The notes: generated by a model from the sequence alone, not told the origin. Shown: positions 18,372 through 28,039, counted from the stretch's first letter. The stretch: 64,000 bases of DNA from Acinetobacter dispersus (GCF_009884975.1 NZ_CP041970.1:2170001-2234000), one strand, 5' to 3'. Numbers and translations are program-made.

Positions 18372-18932
18372 TTATGAGTTAAGTTTACCCTTCAGACCTG
18401 CCAAAACATCAAACGGATTATCCCGTTTCTCTTCGACAACATCTGGAGTGGTAGGTTGATGCTTATGCTCGCAAGCATCATGCTTAGGAGATAAAGGCAC
18501 CAACAATAACAGCTCATCTTCTAGTAGTGCGAGTAAATCTATCACTGCAGGTGCATCATAATCACCTTTTTTTGAAGATTCACTTTCACCTAGAACGATG
18601 AAATCAGCATCCTCATCCAATCGCTCTATCAGTGACTCATCATCAATCAAAGCTAAATGAAAGTCTGAAACCAATTCAATTTCAACGGCTTCCAAACAAC
18701 GTTGGCACACCATTGGAACTTTTGCTTCAGTATGTCCATCTAACCATACAATACGATGATAGATATCCATTGATAGCTTACAGTCTATGTTGATCAATTG
18801 ATCATCAATTGAACCAACAGCTTCTCGAGCAATACGAGCAAAGCGAGACAATGGCAGTGTTCCTGACCATGTAAAGCCCTGTTCAGCCCATTTAAATGGC
18901 TCGATTTGGCTTGGAAAAGTATTTGCTGACAT
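18372..18932 (-). CDS. yceD: DUF177 / YceD-family protein
   Basis: 186 residues of the YceD (DUF177) family, associated with 23S rRNA accumulation and always near rpmF. Visible features are the paired cysteines in VPMVCQRCLEAVEIEL (residues about 75-79), an acidic middle, the ALLEDELLLLVPLSPKHD motif, and the end NPFDVLAGLKGKL. It heads the rpmF transcript and is divergent from the EpmC-like gene over 96 bases. Confidence 0.88.
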   Translation of the reverse strand: MSANTFPSQIEPFKWAEQGFTWSGTLPLSRFARIAREAVGSIDDQLINIDCKLSMDIYHRIVWLDGHTEAKVPMVCQRCLEAVEIELVSDFHLALIDDESLIERLDEDADFIVLGESESSKKGDYDAPAVIDLLALLEDELLLLVPLSPKHDACEHKHQPTTPDVVEEKRDNPFDVLAGLKGKLNS

Positions 18933-19028
18933 AATTAAGGCGGCAATTCTACAAATTCATCGGTACTCTGTCAAAGATTAAGATACAATTTTGTACTTCT
19001 TTAGACAGAACTCGGGGTAAATTAAGCA

Positions 19029-19691
19029 ATGTACCTGTTGCAGCCGCAACTTGAAGTAACATCTTCATTACTCGTAAGCACCCATTCAACCTCTGTTCCT
19101 GTGTTAGCGCTAGATCAAGTGCAACGTTCATCTTGGCAAAAGGTAACAACAGAACCAGAACAGGTCGATTGGCTTATTTTACACTTTAATCATTGGTTTT
19201 CCCACCATAATGTCACACTTGTTAAAGGTGATTTTGAACCAGAATATTTCCCAGCCACTTCTGAGCACCCTGCAAAGATCCAATTTGCCCATGGTTTCTT
19301 CAATAGTGCCCTACATGAAATCAGTCATTGGAGCATTGCTGGCAAGCAACGTCGCCTACTTTCCGACCTTGGTTATTGGTATGCGCCCGATGGACGAAGT
19401 TCAGAACAGCAAGCCCTGTTTGAACGAGTTGAAATTAAACCTCAAGCCATAGAATGGCTATTTGCGACTGCCTTTGGTCGAAAATTTCGTGTGTCGCTAG
19501 ATAACTTAACTGGCGATGGCGGTAATGGCGATCAATTTAAAGATCATGTCTTTGCCCAAGTACAACGTTATTTTTCTGGGGAAGCAAAATTACCACGTGA
19601 TGCTGCACATTTCATTCATTACATCTGCTTGTCTACCCGCAATGGAACACCATTACAACTCGATGAATTTAAACGTGAATACCTTGATTAA
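19029..19691 (+). CDS. epmC: elongation factor P hydroxylase EpmC-like (YfcM)
   Basis: 220 residues. The core HEISHWSIAGKQRRLLSDLGYWYAPDGR matches the metal-binding core of YfcM/EpmC (cited in parts: HEISHWSIAGKQRR and LGYWYAPDGR), followed by VEIKPQAIEWLFATAFGRKF. E. coli EpmC hydroxylates the beta-lysylated lysine of EF-P; the His-Glu pair in HEISHW should bind the metal. Whether the modification enzymes EpmA/EpmB exist in this organism cannot be seen here. The N-terminal 40 residues are less conserved. Next gene: YciO-like. Confidence 0.8.
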   Translation: MYLLQPQLEVTSSLLVSTHSTSVPVLALDQVQRSSWQKVTTEPEQVDWLILHFNHWFSHHNVTLVKGDFEPEYFPATSEHPAKIQFAHGFFNSALHEISHWSIAGKQRRLLSDLGYWYAPDGRSSEQQALFERVEIKPQAIEWLFATAFGRKFRVSLDNLTGDGGNGDQFKDHVFAQVQRYFSGEAKLPRDAAHFIHYICLSTRNGTPLQLDEFKREYLD

Positions 19692-19779
19692 ATGACAAAA
19701 TTATCACATCTAAGACTTGCAACATGCCCCTAACAAGTTTCATACTGAATTTAGCCGTATAAATCAGGGAGTTAAAATA

Positions 19780-20397
19780 ATGTTGCATTTACATATTCAT
19801 CCTGAAAACCCACAGGCTCGCTTAATTACTCAAGCAGTAGAACGTATTCGTGCTGGTGATGTTGTGGTCTATCCAACCGATGCAGCCTATGCCATTGGCT
19901 GCCAGATTGGAAATAAAAGCGCAATGGAACGAATTGCACAAATTCGTGGTTTGGGGCCAAAGCATCAGTATGCGATTATGTGTTGTGATTTATCTGATAT
20001 TGCGACCTATGCCAAAGTCGATAACGCCATGTATCGTCTATTGAAAAATAATACGCCAGCAGTTACGACTTTTATTTTGCCAGCGACCAGCGAAGTACCA
20101 AAACGTTTAATGCATCCGAAGAAAAAGACCATTGGTCTGCGTATTCCAAGCAATCCCGTTGCTCAGGCATTATTGAAAGAACTCGGTGAACCACTGTTAA
20201 CCAGTACCTTAATTTTACCTGATCAAAAAGATCCGCTTGATGATCCATTTGATATTGAAAACCAGCTAGGTAAACGTATTGATGTATTCATTGATAGTGG
20301 CTTCGGTACTTTATCCACCACCAGTATTGTTGACCTATCTGGAGAAAATCCTGAGGTTGTGCGTCGTGGTGTCGGTGATGTCAGTGCTTTTGAGTAA
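19780..20397 (+). CDS. yciO: YciO/Sua5-family protein
   Basis: 205 residues from ATG 19780 with GGGAG upstream; the open frame extends back to 19717 but without a good ribosome site. YrdC/Sua5-type fold: VVVYPTDAAYAIGCQIGNKSA, IAQIRGLGPKHQYAIMC, NNTPAVTTFILPAT, KKTIGLRIPSNPVAQALL, and end VVRRGVGDVSAFE. Sua5/TsaC make threonylcarbamoyl-AMP for t6A in tRNA; YciO is a paralogue with a less settled role, and this protein resembles YciO more in its C-terminus. Confidence 0.85.
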   Translation: MLHLHIHPENPQARLITQAVERIRAGDVVVYPTDAAYAIGCQIGNKSAMERIAQIRGLGPKHQYAIMCCDLSDIATYAKVDNAMYRLLKNNTPAVTTFILPATSEVPKRLMHPKKKTIGLRIPSNPVAQALLKELGEPLLTSTLILPDQKDPLDDPFDIENQLGKRIDVFIDSGFGTLSTTSIVDLSGENPEVVRRGVGDVSAFE

Positions 20398-20412
20398 TTC
20401 AATTGCTATTGA

Positions 20413-20973
20413 TTACTGCACAGATGCAGCCTGTTCTCTAGGAGCACTTTGTGCTGCTGGGGCAGCACTTGGGATAAAAGTGACTTCTTTCGTATCTTCA
20501 ATCACGTCACCTTGTTTTGCATCTCGTATTTTATGGAAGTTTGGGCATTCTGAAATTCTTTGTTGAAAGGAAAATAATTCTTTCCCAAATTTATCTTTAA
20601 TCGTCAAATAAAAAGTTACTCTATCTTGTTCAAAAACATTCAGCATTGCCAAACGTGGTGTAGCTTCCATCGCGGTCAACCCATTTAATTGGCTACACCA
20701 AGCCTTTTGAAATGCTTGTTTATCTAACAATTCAGGAATTGGAACAGCATCAACCAAAAAGTTTTGATAAATACGAATGTTGGGATATTGATTTAAAAAA
20801 TCAATTTGTAAACCTTGTGGTTGTCTAGATGAAACTTCCCTTTTTGTCTCATCTACCCAAGTCGTTTTTAAATATTCTCTCGCTTCTTTTTCATATTTAT
20901 ATGTTTGATATTTTGGATAAATCACTTGCCAAAATATTGCCAATACCACAAATACAATAAGGATGTTTTTCAC
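20413..20973 (-). CDS. small membrane-anchored protein, paralogue A
   Basis: 186 residues, no recognised family. The N-terminus is a short hydrophobic anchor (ILIVFVVLAIFWQVIYP), and the rest is soluble and probably periplasmic. Shared landmarks with the next gene: FLNQYPNI..Y.NF, a KDKFGKELFSFQQR segment, and SECPNF. Four cysteines in total; two may pair. It ends in a low-complexity Ala/Gln tail. The two genes lie in tandem 76 bases apart and look like an old duplication. Confidence 0.65.
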   Translation of the reverse strand: MKNILIVFVVLAIFWQVIYPKYQTYKYEKEAREYLKTTWVDETKREVSSRQPQGLQIDFLNQYPNIRIYQNFLVDAVPIPELLDKQAFQKAWCSQLNGLTAMEATPRLAMLNVFEQDRVTFYLTIKDKFGKELFSFQQRISECPNFHKIRDAKQGDVIEDTKEVTFIPSAAPAAQSAPREQAASVQ

Positions 20974-21049
20974 TAAAAGTTAGCCCTAGATAACAATGGA
21001 TTTTTAAATTTCTAATCTTAAAATCTACAAATTGGGAATTAAATTAAAC

Positions 21050-21532
21050 TTAGGCAATACTCTGTTTTAACACTTGAAATTCAGGGCATTGAGAAAGTAC
21101 TTGCTTGTGTTCCATTAAAACGTTGCCTAAACGATTTTTAACAATATAGGTCATCACGACATTATCGTGCTCTATCACACTTACAACAGCTTTAGCCTTA
21201 TCTTTATATTTATTATCTTGCTGAGGTAGTTGAGAAAAATAACCACAGGCTAGCTTCTGACTATTTTCTAGTAATTTAGGTCTAATGAAAGCTTCCATCC
21301 CTTGAGGAAGATCCTGAGTAAAATTCATATAAAAGAAAATATTAGGATACTGATTCAAAATATCACTTTTGATCGGTAAATCTTTAGAAGCACTTTGCAT
21401 CTCTGGAGTAATGGCAAGATTTTTTAAACTATTTCTTTCTTGTTCCTCAAATTCATATTGCCAATATTTTTCAGTACCAAAATATAATGCGGCAATAATT
21501 GCTACCCCACCTACAACAAACTTAAAATTCAT
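21050..21532 (-). CDS. small membrane-anchored protein, paralogue B
   Basis: 160 residues, no recognised family. It has a hydrophobic N-terminal anchor (FVVGGVAIIAALYFG), then ILNQYPNIFFYMNF, a conserved-looking ACGYFSQLPQ with one Cys, VKNRLGNVLMEHKQV and SQCPEF, in the same order as in paralogue A. It lacks the Ala/Gln tail. Transcribed ahead of paralogue A. Confidence 0.65.
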   Translation of the reverse strand: MNFKFVVGGVAIIAALYFGTEKYWQYEFEEQERNSLKNLAITPEMQSASKDLPIKSDILNQYPNIFFYMNFTQDLPQGMEAFIRPKLLENSQKLACGYFSQLPQQDNKYKDKAKAVVSVIEHDNVVMTYIVKNRLGNVLMEHKQVLSQCPEFQVLKQSIA

Positions 21533-21737
21533 TTTGTATTTCTCTCTTAATATTTAATTTTATAATTCATGAGTTCACACTCATTTAATGATCGAGTATT
21601 ATTTATAAATAATCATTAAATTCAACAAAATAAGATAAAAATAGATCAAAAAAACTTACTTTTCCGATGACTAGATAATCAACATCAACTCTATGATGAA
21701 TTCTTAAAAAATAGGATAAGTGAATTTTAACAATCAC

Positions 21738-22460
21738 TCATTCGTCTTCAATAAAATCAGACAATCGCTGTTTCTGAAAACCTTGTGCATCAAAATTTTC
21801 AGGGCTTAACCACTGTTGATAGTTTTTTTCTAATGCAGGCCATTCCTCGTCAATGATAGAAAACCACGCCGTATTACGGTTATGGCCTTTGGTAATTCGA
21901 TCTTGGCGGAATAACCCTTCATATTGAAAACCAAAACGTAAGGCTGCGGCTTTAGACGGTGCATTACAATCATCACATTTCCATTCCACCCGTCGAAAAT
22001 CACGAACAAAGCATTGTTGTAACAGTAAGAAAATCACCTCAGTTGAAGCTTTGGATTTTTTCATTTTATGGGAAAAATAGACATTGCCAATTTCAATGGC
22101 ACCCTGCTCTAGCCTTGGATTTAATAATGCAATCCAGCCTTGAATCTCACCTTCTACCTCAATCAAAAAATGAGTTGAGCCTTTAAAACCAAATAGATTT
22201 TGTAATTTGTCTTTTAAGATGTCTCGATTCTGCGGTGCGGAATAAGGTAAATAAGTCCAACAAGCTGCATTCGGTTCGGTTGATACTGCTTCCCAAATTT
22301 GGTTTGCAGCTGAATCTGAAATCTCATCGGCAATATGAATCAGTTTGACGTATTGTCCCACAAGATTCTGATTGATGGCTTTGCTGGGTAAATCACTTTC
22401 GACCAAGAAACCCACACTTTGTCCGAATTGGTTCTGTTGTGTTCTTAAATATTTTTTCAT
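21738..22460 (-). CDS. GNAT-family N-acetyltransferase (RimJ/RimL-like)
   Basis: 240 residues. The GNAT core runs from about 35 to 200: WTYLPYSAP, FLIEVEGEIQGWIALL, IEIGNVYFSHKMKKSKASTE as the acetyl-CoA loop (cited as IEIGNVYFS and KKSKASTE), VEWKCDDCNAPSKAAALRFGF, and EGLFRQDRITKGHNRNTAWFSI. This matches the group acting on amines or protein N-termini; the acceptor is unknown. It is divergent from scpA across a 245-base gap. Confidence 0.85.
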   Translation of the reverse strand: MKKYLRTQQNQFGQSVGFLVESDLPSKAINQNLVGQYVKLIHIADEISDSAANQIWEAVSTEPNAACWTYLPYSAPQNRDILKDKLQNLFGFKGSTHFLIEVEGEIQGWIALLNPRLEQGAIEIGNVYFSHKMKKSKASTEVIFLLLQQCFVRDFRRVEWKCDDCNAPSKAAALRFGFQYEGLFRQDRITKGHNRNTAWFSIIDEEWPALEKNYQQWLSPENFDAQGFQKQRLSDFIEDE

Positions 22461-22705
22461 CGCAATTTATAATTTAATAAAAATAATGATTTCGTTGTTA
22501 ATTTAAGCATAAGTTTTTTATATACCCTAGCTAATCGTATATAAATAAAGAAAATACCCTGAGAAGTTTAAGGTTTTTGTAAGCTACTAATTTATTAAAT
22601 TGGGGATTTCGATTAGAATAGGCTTGCTCTCGGTAGCATGTGCCCTTTTTGCACACAAAATTATATCTTTCATGCTTTTGAAAATTCGCGTGGCTCATAA
22701 CGGTA

Positions 22706-23503
22706 ATGAATCAAATTCTCCCTTCAACAACTTTGGAGCTAACACCTTCCATTCGTGTCCTTGACGAGTGGCAAGAAGTCATACCCGAAGATTTGTATAT
22801 ACCACCTGCTGCGTTTGAAATTTTACTTGAACAATTTGAAGGTCCTTTAGACTTTCTGATCTATCTGATTCAAAAAAACGGTTTTAATTTATTACAGCTC
22901 GATATCTCCCCGATTGCCACTCAATATTTGTCCTATATGGATAGCATGAAATCGCTAAATATTGAACTTACGGCTGATTATATGGTTATGGCCGCCCTGC
23001 TCGCAGATTTGAAATCGCGTTTACTGCTCCCGAAACCTGCGGCTGTTGATCAATTTGAACAAGATCCAAAACAAGAACTGATTGATCGTTTAGAAACCTA
23101 TTTACGTATTAAGCAAGCGGCTGAAAGATTAGGACAAATGCCAATCTTTGAGCGCGATACTTTTAGCACCAACGTGAGTATTGGACACATTGCGCCTATT
23201 TATGAAGGTTATGATGTCGATACCTTGCGTGATGCGTTATTCTGTGTATTCAATCGCCCTGAGCCGATTACCCATGTCGTGGCTCAAGAACCGGTACTTT
23301 TAGAAGAGCGGATTGCATTTATTGAAAGCCAACTCGCATCTGGCGAGGCCCTAAGTTTTATTGAATTATTAAATCCCCAACAAGGTCGTATGGGTATGGT
23401 GGTGACCTTTATGGCGGTACTAGAATTGACGCGTCAGCAAAAAATTCAGATTATTCATAGTGGTATTGAAGCTCCTTTAACCATTCAAGGAGTTGCAGCA
23501 TGA
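22706..23503 (+). CDS. scpA: segregation and condensation protein A
   Basis: ScpA is the kleisin that bridges the heads of Smc in chromosome condensation. It is 265 residues with the N-terminal motif FEGPLDFLIYLIQKNGFNLLQLDI and the C-terminal winged-helix region VVTFMAVLELTRQQKIQI, cited in parts: FEGPLDFLIYLIQ and FMAVLELTRQQKIQI. Its stop overlaps the scpB start by four bases. The smc gene ends this same window. Confidence 0.94.
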   Translation: MNQILPSTTLELTPSIRVLDEWQEVIPEDLYIPPAAFEILLEQFEGPLDFLIYLIQKNGFNLLQLDISPIATQYLSYMDSMKSLNIELTADYMVMAALLADLKSRLLLPKPAAVDQFEQDPKQELIDRLETYLRIKQAAERLGQMPIFERDTFSTNVSIGHIAPIYEGYDVDTLRDALFCVFNRPEPITHVVAQEPVLLEERIAFIESQLASGEALSFIELLNPQQGRMGMVVTFMAVLELTRQQKIQIIHSGIEAPLTIQGVAA

Positions 23504-24099
23504 GTTTAGAGCAACTTGACCCAAATGAAGGTATGTCACTCGAAGACATTCATCATGATGTTTTATTGCAAATTGAAGCAATTTTATTTGCCAGTGACTC
23601 ACCAGTTTCACTTGCGCGACTAAAAGAAGCTTTTCAAAACCAATATAATAAGCAGCAATTACGCTTTTTTTTACAGCAATTGGCGATGTTACAACATGGT
23701 CGATCAATTGAACTGATTGAAACTGCACAAGGTTTTCGTTTTCAGGTACGTGCAAAGTATAGAAATATTATTGCCCAAGTTTGGCCAGAGCGCCCGACTA
23801 AACTGTCACCTTCATTACTCGAAACGGTAGCAGTGATTGCATATCATCAACCCGTAACTCGTGCTGATATCGAACAAATTCGTGGTGTATCCAACAATAG
23901 CCAAATCTTAAGAAATCTTTTTGACTGGAACTGGATTAAAGAAGCTGGTTTCAGAGATTTGCCTGGAAGACCTGCGTTGTTAGTCACAACGCCCCAATTT
24001 TTAAATGCATTTGGCTTAGCATCGCTAGGTCAATTGCCTCCCCTGCAGAACGCCAAGGAAGCATTCATGACACTCGACGCGCATGCGCCGAAGTCCTGA
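23500..24099 (+). CDS. scpB: segregation and condensation protein B
   Basis: ScpB dimers bind ScpA in the Smc complex. 199 residues with two winged-helix domains: QIEAILFASDSPVSLARL near residue 28, then LLETVAVIAYHQPVTRADIEQIRGV and DLPGRPALLVTTPQFLNAFGL, both typical (cited as VAVIAYHQPVTRADIEQIRG). The ATG overlaps the scpA TGA, so translation is probably coupled. Confidence 0.94.
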   Translation: MSLEQLDPNEGMSLEDIHHDVLLQIEAILFASDSPVSLARLKEAFQNQYNKQQLRFFLQQLAMLQHGRSIELIETAQGFRFQVRAKYRNIIAQVWPERPTKLSPSLLETVAVIAYHQPVTRADIEQIRGVSNNSQILRNLFDWNWIKEAGFRDLPGRPALLVTTPQFLNAFGLASLGQLPPLQNAKEAFMTLDAHAPKS

Positions 24100-24141
24100 G
24101 AAAGGTGAACTGTTGATCATTATGTCTAAGGTTGTGCTGTC

Positions 24142-25086
24142 ATGAGTGAAAAATTACAAAAGGTTTTAGCGAGAGTCGGGTTAGGCTCGCGTCGCTATAT
24201 GGAAGAAGTCATTGCTGCTGGTCGTGTCAGCATCAATGGTCGTATTGCCCAAGTGGGTGAGCGTATCGAACCCACTGATGAACTCCGTATCGATGGTCGT
24301 AAAGTACAGTTCCAAATTGAAGATGAAATTCGTCGTCGCGTCTTAATTTACTATAAGCCAGAAGGTGAAATTTGCTCACGCAATGATCCTGAAAAACGTC
24401 CAACGGTATTTGATCATTTACCTCAAATTGCCAATGATCGTTGGGTGATGGTCGGTCGTCTAGATATTAACAGTACTGGTTTATTGTTATTCACAAATGA
24501 TGGTGAACTTGCAAACCGCTTGATGCATCCATCAAATGAAGTTGAACGTGAATATGCCGTACGTGTCATGGGTGAAGTGACACCACAAATTCGCAATACC
24601 ATGCTCAAAGGTGTTGAGCTTGAAGATGGTCCGGCTAAGTTCGAATCATTCTCTGAAATTGGTGGTGATGGTATCAACCGTTGGTACCAAGTTGTGGTTA
24701 AAGAAGGCCGTAATCGCGAAGTACGTCGTATCTTTGAATCTCAAAGCTTGAAAGTAAGCCGCTTATTGCGTACTCGTTATGGCACGGTTATTTTACCGCG
24801 TGAGTTACGTACAGGCCGTTGGATGGAACTGGATAAAACTGATATCGATAATTTAGCAAAATCAGTTGAATTAAAACCACGTCAAGGTACTGGCTTGTTT
24901 GGTATGGCAAAACGCCGTACTGAAAAAATGGCAGAAAAGCCATTAGCTTCACGTCGTGGTGGTTATTTACGTCAGCAACGTCGTGATGATGAGCAAGATC
25001 AATCACAACAGCGTCCAAGCGGTAATGGCAACAATAACAATGGCCGTAAAACCATTGGTTTCAATAAAGGCTTTAAGAAATTCTAA
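24142..25086 (+). CDS. rluB: 23S rRNA pseudouridine synthase (RluB-like)
   Basis: 314 residues. The N-terminal S4 domain (MSEKLQKVLARVGLGSRRYM ... AGRVSINGRIAQVG) is followed by an RsuA-family catalytic domain. The catalytic Asp sits in GRLDINSTGLLLFTNDGELA, and GRNREVRRIFE follows. RluB modifies U2605 of 23S rRNA in E. coli. A basic, Gln/Asn/Gly-rich tail of about 45 residues (QQRRDDEQDQSQQRPSGNG) is likely disordered and rRNA-binding. It is 42 bases after scpB, a common scpA-scpB-rluB arrangement. Confidence 0.92.
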   Translation: MSEKLQKVLARVGLGSRRYMEEVIAAGRVSINGRIAQVGERIEPTDELRIDGRKVQFQIEDEIRRRVLIYYKPEGEICSRNDPEKRPTVFDHLPQIANDRWVMVGRLDINSTGLLLFTNDGELANRLMHPSNEVEREYAVRVMGEVTPQIRNTMLKGVELEDGPAKFESFSEIGGDGINRWYQVVVKEGRNREVRRIFESQSLKVSRLLRTRYGTVILPRELRTGRWMELDKTDIDNLAKSVELKPRQGTGLFGMAKRRTEKMAEKPLASRRGGYLRQQRRDDEQDQSQQRPSGNGNNNNGRKTIGFNKGFKKF

Positions 25087-25100
25087 TTCTTGGCTTTAAT

Positions 25101-25128
25101 AAAAAACGCTCTAAATAGAGCGTTTTTT
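25101..25128 (+). terminator. bidirectional intrinsic terminator
   Basis: AAAAAACGCTCT and AGAGCGTTTTTT around AAAT, between the convergent rluB and yejF genes. Confidence 0.93.
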
Positions 25129-25140
25129 ATTAATTAAATA

Positions 25141-26874
25141 TTAATGATGATGGCTTATACCCTGCGGAATGGCATTCAGCAGTTTCTTGGTATATTCATG
25201 TTGTGGGTGTAAATACAATTCATCCGAATTGGCAATTTCAACCAACTTACCATGATTCATCACCATCACTTGGTCTGAAATATATTTCACTACGGATAAG
25301 TCATGCGAAATAAAGATATAACTCAAACCAAATTCATCCTGTAGATCCTGCAATAAATTCAATACCTGTGCCTGCACAGAGACATCCAATGCAGAAACAG
25401 ATTCATCACAAATCAGAATCTCTGGCTTTAAAGTTAAACAGCGCGCAATCGCAATCCGTTGCCGCTGACCACCTGAAAACTCATGTGGATAACGATCATA
25501 AGCTTGTATTGGTAAACTCACCCTTTCCAATAGCTCAAGTGCAATTTTCTTGCGTTCAGCATCATTCTGTCCAATACCATGAATTCGCATCGGCTCTAAC
25601 AAAATCTGCCCGATAGTAAAGCGAGGATTGAGTGAAGCGTATGGATTCTGAAAGATGATTTGAATCTTGCGTTGGTACTGGCAAAACTCTTTCTCACTCA
25701 TTGCCAAAATATCTTTTCCGCCAATCAAGGCTTGTCCACCTGTTGCTTCATGCAAACGCATCAGCAATAAACCAATGGTGGTTTTCCCAGAACCCGACTC
25801 GCCAACCAAACCTAAAGTCTTGCCTTTTGCCAATTGGAAAGATACGCCTTTCACGGCCTGAAATTCATCTCGCCCCCATAAACCTTTACGGCTATAAAAC
25901 GATTTTTTCAGGTCTTTGACCTCTAAAACAATTTGTTCTTCGCCTGTAAGTCCTCGCGACCGCTGTTTCAGATTCAATTCGGACAAATTGGTTGCTTCGA
26001 CCAATTGTCCATTTTCGTCCTGTTTCATAAAATCGCTGGTGACGGGTAAACGATATGGTCGGGTTGAAAGTTGTGGTCGACAGTGCAATAAAGCACGGGT
26101 ATACACATCTTTCGGCTGTTCCAAAACTTGCCCAACGGCGCCACATTCACGGATTTCACCATGCCGCATCACGATCACTTCATCAGCTATTTCACCAACC
26201 AGTGCTAAATCATGGGTGATGAACAGCATCGACATTTCATGGCGTTGTCGTAATGATTCCAACAAATCAATGATCTGCTTTTGAATGGTGACATCTAATG
26301 CCGTTGTTGGTTCATCTGCAATCAATAGCTTTGGCTCACAAGCAATTGCCATGGCAATCATGACCCTTTGCTGCTGACCACCAGAAAGCTGACTTGGATA
26401 AGCATCTATTTTTGTTTCAGGTGCGGGAATGCCAACTTCTTTAAGCAGTTCTAATACGCGTGCTCTTGCCTGCTTGCGTCCCATGCCTAAATGAATACAC
26501 AACACTTCAGCAATCTGGTCTCCCACAGTAAATACAGGATTCAATGATGACATCGGCTCTTGGAAAATCATGGCAATTTCCTTACCGCAAATTTTGCGAA
26601 TCTCTTTTGCAGATAAATTCAGTAAATCCTTACCCTCAAAAGTAATACGACTTTGCGCTGCAATTTGACTTTGCCCTTTCGGCAATAAGCCCATCACCGC
26701 CAAGGATGTGACTGATTTACCACTGCCTGATTCTCCCACCAAAGCCACGGTTTTATTTTTAGGAATTGAAAATGAAATCCCTTTAACCGTTTCGATCCAT
26801 TGTTTATTTTCGCCTTTAAAGCTGACCCGAAGATCTTCTACTTGTAATAGCGGTGTTTCATTTTGATGTTGCAT
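25141..26874 (-). CDS. yejF: peptide ABC transporter ATPase with two fused domains (YejF-like)
   Basis: 577 residues hold two complete nucleotide-binding domains: Walker A GESGSGKS at 47-54 and signature LSGGQQQR, then a second Walker A GESGSGKT near 364 and signature FSGGQRQR, each with a Walker B (LLIADEPTTALD, ILICDESVSALD) and the C-terminal oligopeptide-type extension. The fused form matches YejF rather than the split OppD/OppF. It powers import through the two permeases encoded just upstream. Thirteen bases separate it from yejE. YejABEF systems import peptides and, in E. coli, microcin C. Confidence 0.88.
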   Translation of the reverse strand: MQHQNETPLLQVEDLRVSFKGENKQWIETVKGISFSIPKNKTVALVGESGSGKSVTSLAVMGLLPKGQSQIAAQSRITFEGKDLLNLSAKEIRKICGKEIAMIFQEPMSSLNPVFTVGDQIAEVLCIHLGMGRKQARARVLELLKEVGIPAPETKIDAYPSQLSGGQQQRVMIAMAIACEPKLLIADEPTTALDVTIQKQIIDLLESLRQRHEMSMLFITHDLALVGEIADEVIVMRHGEIRECGAVGQVLEQPKDVYTRALLHCRPQLSTRPYRLPVTSDFMKQDENGQLVEATNLSELNLKQRSRGLTGEEQIVLEVKDLKKSFYSRKGLWGRDEFQAVKGVSFQLAKGKTLGLVGESGSGKTTIGLLLMRLHEATGGQALIGGKDILAMSEKEFCQYQRKIQIIFQNPYASLNPRFTIGQILLEPMRIHGIGQNDAERKKIALELLERVSLPIQAYDRYPHEFSGGQRQRIAIARCLTLKPEILICDESVSALDVSVQAQVLNLLQDLQDEFGLSYIFISHDLSVVKYISDQVMVMNHGKLVEIANSDELYLHPQHEYTKKLLNAIPQGISHHH

Positions 26875-26886
26875 ATTTTCTCTCCG

Positions 26887-28032
26887 CTATTTCAACTTAG
26901 GATCTAAGGCATCACGCAATGCATCGGTAAACATGGAGAATGCTGTGACCAAAATAGCCATGGCGATTGATGCCGCTGCCAATTGCCACCATTTGCCCAA
27001 AATCAATTCACTTTGCGCCTCATTTAGCATACTGCCCCATGACACAACCCCAACAGGAACACCAAAACCAAGGAAGCTTAGAATGACTTCCGATTTGATA
27101 AATGACACCACCAAAATTGAAATTTGAACTAGCGCGATATGACTGACATTCGGGAAAATGTGTACAAACATTCGACGTAAATGACTGACACCAATTGCCT
27201 TCGCTGCAAGTACATATTCACGCGATTTATGCTTCATGTATTCGGCACGAATCAAACGGAATACCCCAGTCCAACCGGTTAAACCTAAAATCAAGACAAT
27301 CGATAGAATCCCTTTTTGTTGTAGTACTGCCGCAATGGCCAATACCAATAACAGATAAGGAATCGAGGTGAAAATGTTATAAAACCAGTTTAAAACATCA
27401 TCGACCCAACCACCGAAATATCCCGCAATTGCACCGAGAAAAGTACCAATCACGACAGCCAACAAAGCGGATAACAAACCCACCAAAATTGAGGTTTCAG
27501 CACCTTTAATGGTTTTTAACAAGATATCTTGTCCCCACTTATCCGCCCCAAAAGGCAAAGTGGTTTTTAACTCTTGTTTTTGTTCAAGTAAATGCCCACC
27601 GAGCTGTTGATCAATTTGCTGTATATCCTCTGCTAAAGGATCAACCACGCCATAATTATCAATAACTGAATCACCTTGCTGTTCAGCCTGAATTTCGGTA
27701 TTAAGCTGTTGAATTACATCTTTCAATGGATCAACTGGATTATCAGGTAATGCTTGAGTCGTTTGGGTATTGGCTTTGATTTGATCTGATTCAGTATCAG
27801 CGCCTAAAAATGTCGGTGGCGCATAACTGACTGCCACTTCTTTATTCCAATTTGAGGCGATTACCCCTGACATCGATAAAGCGAGCAGGATGAAATAGAA
27901 TAGCACCACCAAGAAAGAAACTACGGCAATCCGATCTGATTTCAATCGATTCAATGCCAACTGCCATAACCCTGTTGAAGCAGATGATTCATTTGAGGAG
28001 GTTTTGCCTTTAAAAATTGTACTTAGCATCAT
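26887..28032 (-). CDS. yejE: peptide ABC transporter permease (YejE-like)
   Basis: 381 residues. A first transmembrane helix (about 34-55) is followed by a roughly 120-residue periplasmic loop rich in Gln and Asp. The DppC-type permease domain then carries the EAA-like coupling loop EYVLAAKAIGVSHLRRMFVHIFPN (cited as REYVLAAKAIGVSHLRR). The large loop between helix 1 and helix 2, ending FGADKWGQDILLKTI, is typical of YejE-type proteins. It starts seven bases downstream of yejB. Confidence 0.86.
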   Translation of the reverse strand: MMLSTIFKGKTSSNESSASTGLWQLALNRLKSDRIAVVSFLVVLFYFILLALSMSGVIASNWNKEVAVSYAPPTFLGADTESDQIKANTQTTQALPDNPVDPLKDVIQQLNTEIQAEQQGDSVIDNYGVVDPLAEDIQQIDQQLGGHLLEQKQELKTTLPFGADKWGQDILLKTIKGAETSILVGLLSALLAVVIGTFLGAIAGYFGGWVDDVLNWFYNIFTSIPYLLLVLAIAAVLQQKGILSIVLILGLTGWTGVFRLIRAEYMKHKSREYVLAAKAIGVSHLRRMFVHIFPNVSHIALVQISILVVSFIKSEVILSFLGFGVPVGVVSWGSMLNEAQSELILGKWWQLAAASIAMAILVTAFSMFTDALRDALDPKLK

Positions 28033-28039
28033 CGTTCCC

